A program made the translations under genes and the position numbers. From contig CAIOKL010000169.1 of assembly GCA_903858915.1 (NCBI GenBank), positions 1 to 8,098 of the forward strand: a stretch of DNA of 8,098 nucleotides, in the 5' to 3' direction. This document shows positions 7,607 to 8,098 of the stretch, piece after piece (position 1 is the stretch's first letter; each line of letters begins with the position of its first letter). The notes under the pieces are model-generated. The model did no database searches. It worked only from the letters and a program-made list of their open reading frames with translations, and was not told where the DNA came from. Origin of the DNA: an uncultured Alphaproteobacteria bacterium. GTDB taxonomy: Bacteria > Pseudomonadota > Alphaproteobacteria > Rickettsiales > UBA1997.

Positions 7607-7641
7607 GTTTATTTTAGTTTATTATTTGTTTACTTTGTTTA
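7607..7641. promoter_or_regulatory. Proximal GTTTA repeat cluster just upstream of traA
   Basis: Four GTTTA units on the plus strand start at 7607, 7617, 7628 and 7637, spaced 10, 11 and 9 bp, so all face the same side of the helix. The third is the full GTTTAC. The cluster ends 7 bp before the traA start codon, so a bound protein would sit on the traA leader or block initiation. TTGTTTACTT (7626-7635) recurs exactly at 7754-7763. No regulator gene is visible in the window. Confidence 0.55.
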
Positions 7642-7738
7642 TTTTTAATTAACTATTTTATTAAATCAACAAATTTTTTTTGTGTGTTTCAAAATTTATA
7701 ATCAATATTAACAAGGCTTTGCGAAATTATTAATTAAA

Positions 7739-7783
7739 TAAACAAAAAATTTATTGTTTACTTATTTGTAAACTCTTGTAAAC
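7739..7783. promoter_or_regulatory. Distal GTTTAC/GTAAAC half-site array
   Basis: TAAACAA (7739-7745) and TTGTTTA (7754-7760) form an inverted repeat with an 8-bp spacer. GTTTAC (7756-7761) and GTAAAC (7768-7773) form a second inverted repeat with a 6-bp spacer. TTGTAAAC occurs twice exactly 10 bp apart (7766-7773 and 7776-7783). The same core forms the cluster next to traA, about 130 bp away. The design resembles an operator for a dimeric regulator that can loop or cover the promoter; iterons of a replication origin are an alternative. Confidence 0.55.
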
Positions 7784-7832
7784 GAGGGAAATTTTATTTT
7801 ATTGAATTTTTGGGATTTGTTTTAAATATTGA

Positions 7833-7846
7833 GGAATCGTTCATAG
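7833..7846 (+). repeat. Right arm of 14-bp inverted repeat, upstream of traA
   Basis: GGAATCGTTCATAG pairs perfectly with 7570-7583. With the extension (7825-7846 against 7570-7595) 21 of 22 bases match around a 4-nt gap. The arm lies in otherwise non-coding, AT-rich DNA. Read on the plus strand in the traA-equivalent phase it gives EESFIAW next to traA's GESFIVAF, in a 40-codon open stretch (7738-7857) that has no ATG start. Confidence 0.85.
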
Positions 7847-7888
7847 CATGGATAAATTAATTTATAACCTCTAAAGTCCTTTATTTTG

Positions 7889-7912
7889 AGGCATCCGCCA
7901 AAGTTTATGCCT
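7889..7912. repeat. Small hairpin, 6-bp stem with 12-nt loop
   Basis: AGGCAT (7889-7894) and ATGCCT (7907-7912) are perfect inverted copies around a relatively GC-rich 12-nt loop (CCGCCAAAGTTT), unlike the surrounding DNA. No T-run follows on either strand, so it is not a standard intrinsic terminator. It may be a structured leader element or a protein site. Confidence 0.4.
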
Positions 7913-7955
7913 AATTCTTTAACAAAATTGTGATTTTTGGTTATTTTTTTAAGCA

Positions 7956-7968
7956 AATCAATTGATTG
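7956..7968 (+). promoter_or_regulatory. Perfect 12-bp palindrome matching the IHF consensus
   Basis: AATCAATTGATT (7956-7967) is a perfect palindrome. With the following G it fits the IHF consensus WATCAANNNNTTR at all fixed positions. IHF sites are frequent near transfer origins and tra promoters of F-type elements, but AT-rich DNA yields such matches by chance, so the role is tentative. Confidence 0.35.
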
Positions 7969-8098
7969 GGTTAAACTGGATTATTTAATTTTTAATTGAT
8001 ATTTTATTAATTAGAACTACTGGCTGTTGATTTTATGGCTTTTATTTAAAACATTTAATGATTTTAAAAACTTAAATTTTATAAATTTTAATAATAAA

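Larger units (their letters stand above)
7601..8098. other. About 500 bp non-coding region upstream of the tra operon
   Basis: No convincing gene is seen on either strand; only short frames interrupted by stops occur. The region is about 80 percent A+T. It must hold the promoter of the tra operon unless transcription enters from beyond the right edge. No clear sigma-70 promoter with both boxes and 16-18 bp spacing was found; TATAAA on the minus strand (complement of 7695-7700) lacks a good -35. It contains the half-site arrays, one arm of the inverted repeat, the hairpin and the IHF-like palindrome listed separately. The last 130 bp to the right edge show only AT-rich sequence apart from that palindrome. 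No traM, traJ or traY homologue is present. Confidence 0.75.

Noticed and set aside
7335..7607. Plus-strand open frame of 90 codons opposite the pilin gene
   Set aside because: It is antisense to traA, rich in Pro/Thr/Ser as expected of a complement of Gly/Ala/Val codons, and lacks a ribosome site.
7695..7700. TATAAA on the minus strand as the -10 box of the tra promoter
   Set aside because: There is no acceptable -35 box 16-18 bp upstream, and such hexamers are frequent in DNA this AT-rich.
7794..7844. 16-codon minus-strand frame in the traA leader (MNDSSIFK...)
   Set aside because: It has no ribosome site and no regulatory codon pattern; its first codons are simply the inverted-repeat arm.
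7849..7875. 8-codon plus-strand frame starting at the ATG after the right repeat arm
   Set aside because: It is too short to support; the GAGG upstream is too far for a normal ribosome site.

Overview
The window is the front part of an F-type conjugative transfer operon (type IV secretion system). All ten protein genes lie on the minus strand. Reading right to left, transcription order is pilin (traA), traL, traE, traK, traB, traV, traC, trbI-like, a TraF/TrhF-type S26 peptidase, then traW, which runs off the left edge. DNA is very AT-rich; TAA, TAG and TGA all act as stops, so the standard bacterial code fits. The low GC content, the Lys/Asn/Ile-rich proteins and this gene order recall F-type clusters in AT-rich Alphaproteobacteria, such as the integrated conjugative elements of Rickettsiales. 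That assignment is inference; nothing in the window fixes the taxon or shows whether this is a plasmid or an integrated element.

Layout: 1-7600 is almost wholly coding. Genes abut or overlap (2-nt gap traA/traL, TAAATG traL/traE, 11-nt overlap traE/traK, 6-nt gap traK/traB, TAATG traB/traV, 8-nt overlap traV/traC, 10-nt gap traC/trbI, 14-nt overlap trbI/peptidase, 41-nt overlap peptidase/traW), as expected of one polycistronic, translationally coupled unit. Three start sites (traC, traK, peptidase) are placed downstream of the longest possible start, because good Shine-Dalgarno sequences and family N-termini support the inner ATG.

The genes work together as follows. TraA is the prepilin. TraL and TraE form the inner-membrane base for pilus assembly. 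TraV (outer-membrane lipoprotein), TraK (periplasmic secretin-like) and TraB (VirB10-like) form the envelope-spanning core. TraC is the assembly ATPase. TrbI-like, the peptidase and TraW belong to the pilus processing, assembly and dynamics set. The rest of the usual set (traU, trbC, traN, traF, traH, traG, relaxase, coupling protein) would be expected beyond the left edge and is not visible.

About 500 bp upstream of the pilin gene (7601-8098) holds no convincing gene and is the most unusual part. It has an array of GTTTAC/GTAAAC half-sites with roughly 10-bp spacing, a 12-bp palindrome that matches the IHF consensus, a small hairpin, and a 14-bp perfect inverted repeat. One arm of that repeat is inside the traA signal-peptide codons and the other is 250 bp upstream. 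The arms share the same reading phase, so inversion between them would detach the traA ATG and leader from the rest of the pilin gene. This suggests a switchable or RNA-structured control of the pilin gene and is the main candidate for something not previously described.
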